This document shows positions 61,357 to 64,000 of a DNA stretch of 64,000 nucleotides, in pieces. The stretch is from Pseudomonas xantholysinigenes. GTDB taxonomy: Bacteria; Pseudomonadota; Gammaproteobacteria; Pseudomonadales; Pseudomonadaceae. Under the pieces are notes generated by a model. That model was given only the letters and a program-made list of their open reading frames with translations. It had not been told where the DNA came from and ran no database searches. The translations under genes were made by a program, and so were the position numbers. How positions within the stretch are numbered: the stretch's first letter is position 1; each line of letters begins with the position of its first letter. Where the stretch lies: assembly GCF_014268885.2 (NCBI RefSeq), contig NZ_CP077095.1, positions 1,001,001 through 1,065,000 of the forward strand, read 5' to 3'.

Positions 61357-61369
61357 TGCAAGGTCCTTG

Positions 61370-61672
61370 TCAGAGCGCTTGGCTCAGCTGCGCGAGGAAG
61401 GCCTGGATGGTCTGCTCGTTGCGTTTGAAAAAGTGCCACTGGCCGATCTTCTGGCTGCTGATCAGGCCGGCGCGTTGCAGGGTCGCCAGGTGCGCGGAAA
61501 CGGTCGACTGCGACAGGCCGCAGCGTTGGTCGATCTGTCCGGCGCAGACACCGTGCTCGGTGCTGTGTTGCTGGTCGGGAAACTGCGCTGCTGGGTCCTT
61601 CAGCCAACTGAGGATGTCGCGCCGTACCGGGTGCGACAGGGCTTTGATGATGTCGTCGAGATCGAGTGGCAT
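61370..61672 (-). CDS. pyeR: ArsR-family repressor PyeR
   Basis: A 100-aa winged-helix ArsR-type regulator. Its helix-turn-helix is CGLSQSTVSAHLATLQRAGLI. The typical ELCVC metal site is missing; two cysteines (Cys43 in EHGVCAGQ and Cys51 in QRCGLS) remain, which suggests redox or electrophile sensing. ATG 61672 gives a compact family-length protein. TATATCG half-sites lie just upstream. First gene of the pyeR-pyeM-xenB operon. Confidence 0.9.
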   Translation of the reverse strand: MPLDLDDIIKALSHPVRRDILSWLKDPAAQFPDQQHSTEHGVCAGQIDQRCGLSQSTVSAHLATLQRAGLISSQKIGQWHFFKRNEQTIQAFLAQLSQAL

Positions 61673-61696
61673 GGGTGGGCTCGTGCTGTGTAGCGG

Positions 61697-61740
61697 TATA
61701 TCGCGATGGGGCGAAATATATATCGATGCTTGACGATATA
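61697..61740. promoter_or_regulatory. Candidate PyeR operator (TATATCG half-sites)
   Basis: TATATCG at 61697-61703 and 61719-61725 (22 bp apart, two helical turns) and the inverted CGATATA at 61734-61740; the latter two form TATATCG-N8-CGATATA. They lie 25-68 nt upstream of pyeR. Confidence 0.6.
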
Positions 61741-61776
61741 CAAAGACCAAAGTGGCCTTAGCCGAGCATCAAACGC

Positions 61777-61783
61777 TATATCG
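61777..61783 (+). promoter_or_regulatory. Additional TATATCG half-site near acpH
   Basis: Same heptamer as the pyeR operator, 42 nt before the divergent acpH start, so PyeR may touch both promoters. Confidence 0.35.
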
Positions 61784-61824
61784 GCGCGTGCCGGCGAAGC
61801 AGGGCACGGTGCTAGACTGGCGCC

Positions 61825-62403
61825 ATGAACTACCTCGCACACTTGCACCTGGGCGGCCCCGCGCCCCAGCAATTGCTCGGCAGCCTGTATGGCGATTTCG
61901 TCAAGGGCACGCTCGAGGGGCGCTTCCCGCCCATGCTGGAAGCCGCGATCCGCTTGCATCGGCATATCGACAGCTACACCGACAGCCATCCCGTGGTGCT
62001 GGCGGCGCTGGCGCGTTTTCCGCGGGAACGGCGGCGTTTTGCCGGCATCGTCCTGGATGTGTTCTTCGACCATTGTCTGGCGCGACACTGGAGCGACTAT
62101 GCGCAGCAGCCGTTGGCGCAGTTCACCGACGCTTTCTACAAGGTGCTGCTGGCCGAGCCGGTGTTGCCAGGACGGCTGGCGCGCATCGCTCCCTTCATGG
62201 CCGAGGATGACTGGCTAGGGGCCTATGGGGATTTCGCCACGTTGGAGCAAGTGTTCGGCGGGATTGCCCGGCGCTTGTCGCGCCCTGAGGGCATGGCTGG
62301 CGTGATGCCGGAGCTGGAACGCCTGTATGAGCCGTTGCTGGGGGATTTTCGCGAGTTCTATCCGCAGTTGCAGGCGTTCGCCGCCGCGGGGCGGAAGGAC
62401 TAG
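61825..62403 (+). CDS. acpH: Acyl carrier protein phosphodiesterase AcpH
   Basis: A 192-aa HD-type hydrolase that removes 4'-phosphopantetheine from ACP. Family motifs MNYLAHLHLG, GSLYGDFVKG and HRHIDSYTDSHP are near the N-terminus, with the metal ligands in HRHID and DVFFDHCLARHW. It is divergent from pyeR (61673-61824 between them) and convergent with olsA. Confidence 0.93.
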   Translation: MNYLAHLHLGGPAPQQLLGSLYGDFVKGTLEGRFPPMLEAAIRLHRHIDSYTDSHPVVLAALARFPRERRRFAGIVLDVFFDHCLARHWSDYAQQPLAQFTDAFYKVLLAEPVLPGRLARIAPFMAEDDWLGAYGDFATLEQVFGGIARRLSRPEGMAGVMPELERLYEPLLGDFREFYPQLQAFAAAGRKD

Positions 62404-62474
62404 AGGCTGGGGGCTCTGACGGCGAGCCCTGCGGCCAGCAAGCGCCTGTCACGGCCCAGGCGCGCTCTTCTGCC

Positions 62475-63257
62475 TCAAGCCGCCTTCACCAATCGACGCG
62501 GCTCGATGTCCTCGTGTCCGAACAAGGCATGCTGGATCGCCTGCTGTGCCTGAAATGCCAGCGCTGCGCGCTCCTTGCCCTCGCTTGCGATGGGTTGCAG
62601 CAGGTGGATGACGACTTCGCCGCGGGCCTGGCCAAACAACCGCAGCAGGTGTGACACCAGGTCATCCTCGCCAATGAACGGCGCCAGCGGGTCCGGTTGG
62701 CCATCGCGCAGGTACTGGATCGCCACCGGTTGCAGGGGCGTGCCGCGGTCGATGGCCCCGGCCAACAGGCGGCCATGGAAGGTGCGTAAGGTCCGGCCAT
62801 CGGTGGTGGTGCCTTCAGGGAAGATCAACAGCGGCCGTTGTTCGCGCAACTGGCCGCTGATCTGCTCGCGCAGGCGCTGGGCGTCGCCACCGCCACGGCG
62901 GATGAACAGGGTGCCGGCCTTTTCGGCCAACCAGCCAGCCACCGGCCATTGGCGCACCTCGGCCTTGGACAGGAACGATAGCGGGGTGAGCATGCCCAAC
63001 AGGGGAATGTCGGTCCAGGACACATGGTTGCAGACCCATAGCATTGGCTGTCGTGGCAGATCGCCCTGGATCTGGATGTCGAAAGGCAGGGCGGCGACCA
63101 GGCGCCCCATGAACCTCCGTGTCCAGCGCTGGCGGCGTTCGAGCGAGGCATTCCAGCCCAGGCGCTCGCCCAGGGCGATGACACTGGCCATGGCCAGCCC
63201 CAGCCCCAGCACCAGGCACAACCGCAGCAGGCGGGCGCTCGCCCGCAGTCCCGGCAT
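62475..63257 (-). CDS. olsA: 1-acyl-glycerol-3-phosphate-type acyltransferase OlsA
   Basis: A 260-aa PlsC-family acyltransferase. An N-terminal membrane helix precedes the catalytic block NHVSWTDIPLLG (HX4D) and the second motif FPEGTTTDGR. In Pseudomonas, OlsA acylates lyso-ornithine lipid to give ornithine lipid. Its start overlaps the stop of the N-acyltransferase gene olsB (TGATG), so the two are coupled. The longer frame to 63488 is a run-on into olsB. Confidence 0.9.
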   Translation of the reverse strand: MPGLRASARLLRLCLVLGLGLAMASVIALGERLGWNASLERRQRWTRRFMGRLVAALPFDIQIQGDLPRQPMLWVCNHVSWTDIPLLGMLTPLSFLSKAEVRQWPVAGWLAEKAGTLFIRRGGGDAQRLREQISGQLREQRPLLIFPEGTTTDGRTLRTFHGRLLAGAIDRGTPLQPVAIQYLRDGQPDPLAPFIGEDDLVSHLLRLFGQARGEVVIHLLQPIASEGKERAALAFQAQQAIQHALFGHEDIEPRRLVKAA

Positions 63258-64000
63258 CAGACCGCCGCCTTGAAGTGACGGGCGTAGCGTGGGCAAAGGT
63301 CGTCGCGCTTGAGCAGGATGAACACGTCGGCGACCTGGAAGTCCTGGTCCCAGCATGGTTCGCCGCAAATCTTCGCACCCAGGCGCATGTAGGCCTTGAG
63401 CAGCGGCGGCATCTCGGCGATGACATTGTTCGGCAGGGCCAGGCTTGGCAGCGGGTTCTTCGGCTCTGCGCGCAGGTGCTCGGTGCACAGGTAGCGTTCG
63501 CGCAGGCGTTGCATGACCGCGTGGGCTTGCACGCCGCCATCTTGCATGGGGATGCTGGCGCAGCCCATCAGGTAGCTGTAGCGGCCTTCGTTGAGCACCT
63601 CGGCTAGTTCGCCCCAGAGCACGGCGATGGTGCCGCCGTTGCGGTAGTCCGGATCGACGCAGGTGCGGCCCAGTTCGAGGATCGGCCCTTGCAGTTGCAG
63701 CAGGCCGTGCAGGGCGAACTCTTCTTCGCTGTAGAAGCGCCCCAGGCTGCTGGCGGCCTGGTGGTCGAGCAGGCGGGTGGTGGCGACCAACTGGCCGGTG
63801 GCCAGGTCGCGCACGCCGATGTGGCGGCAGTGGATGTCGTAGTCGTCCATGTCCAGGCCGTGTTCGGCGCCCTTGAGCTTGGCCTTGAATTCAGCGCTGA
63901 ACACCTTGAAGCGCAGGGCCTGTGCTTCCTGCAGGGCCGCGGCGCCGACCAGGCGTTCGGCTTGCAGACGGCGTTCAGGGCTGTTGTCGCCAGAGCGAGC
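63257..64000 (-). CDS. olsB: Ornithine N-acyltransferase OlsB (5' end outside window)
   Basis: GNAT-fold ornithine-acyl-ACP N-acyltransferase that makes lyso-ornithine lipid, the first step before OlsA. The frame is open from the window end (63905-64000 encodes [20 protein letters not shown], then [12 protein letters not shown]) and the start lies outside. Visible landmarks are [37 protein letters not shown] and [14 protein letters not shown]. The stop overlaps the olsA ATG. A product of the PHP/hemolysin-like acetyltransferase family is the alternative annotation. Confidence 0.9.
   Translation of the reverse strand, partial: ARSGDNSPERRLQAERLVGAAALQEAQALRFKVFSAEFKAKLKGAEHGLDMDDYDIHCRHIGVRDLATGQLVATTRLLDHQAASSLGRFYSEEEFALHGLLQLQGPILELGRTCVDPDYRNGGTIAVLWGELAEVLNEGRYSYLMGCASIPMQDGGVQAHAVMQRLRERYLCTEHLRAEPKNPLPSLALPNNVIAEMPPLLKAYMRLGAKICGEPCWDQDFQVADVFILLKRDDLCPRYARHFKAAV

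Overview
The window is 64 kb of a GC-rich chromosome that reads as a Pseudomonas of the P. putida group. Gene order follows the Pseudomonas backbone throughout (dcw cluster, lpxC, secA, argJ; groESL; colRS; mexVW; icmP locus; bifA, sodB; pyeRM-xenB; olsBA). Protein sequences match that genus, and intergenic regions carry the typical Pseudomonas REP pairs in two classes, one with a core like TGTAGGAGCGGCCTTG and one with a core like GTGGGAGCGGGTTTACCCGC. No rRNA, tRNA, CRISPR array or prophage was seen. Most of the window is vertically inherited core genome; the only clear mobile element is one IS110-family insertion.

Layout. 1-14.6 kb: a tightly packed, mostly overlapping plus-strand division and cell-wall run from the end of ftsI through murE-murF-mraY-murD-ftsW-murG-murC-ddlB-ftsQ-ftsA-ftsZ to lpxC, closed by a terminator. 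14.7-25 kb: a DciA-like gene, secA, argJ, a GST, a Nudix-ThiE fusion, then a minus-strand block with a cobalamin adenosyltransferase, a sensor kinase and a ketopantoate reductase-like gene. 25-35 kb: yajQ, mscS, an MdfA-like exporter, ampG, an alkyltransferase-like gene, a DUF481 outer-membrane protein, a HugZ-like protein, fxsA and groES-groEL with a sigma-32-like promoter. 35-40 kb: the ColRS envelope-stress module, with a PAP2 phosphatase on one side and a methyltransferase, kinase and small exported protein operon on the other; a ColR-like box precedes both flanking transcription units. 40-40.9 kb: a gene-free accessory stretch with two inverted copies of a structured 260-nt repeat, a REP pair and two microsatellites.

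40.9-52 kb: a MexVW-type RND pump, then a four-gene periplasmic locus (two imelysins, a di-haem oxidoreductase-like lipoprotein and a DUF1513 protein) that is probably an iron-responsive metal-acquisition system. An IS110-family element sits in a REP sequence in the middle of this locus. Its 5' noncoding end shows the full layout of a bridge RNA: one loop matches the two halves of the REP target and a second matches the element's own joined ends. This is the most striking finding in the window. 52-64 kb: bifA (c-di-GMP phosphodiesterase), sodB, a LysE/ArgO exporter with divergent ArgP, an epimerase, a coiled-coil membrane protein, the pyeR-pyeM-xenB operon with repeated TATATCG operator half-sites, acpH, and olsB-olsA for ornithine lipids.

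Coding calls rest on reading the translations and motifs. Promoters, operators and RNA structures were found by eye and are less certain.
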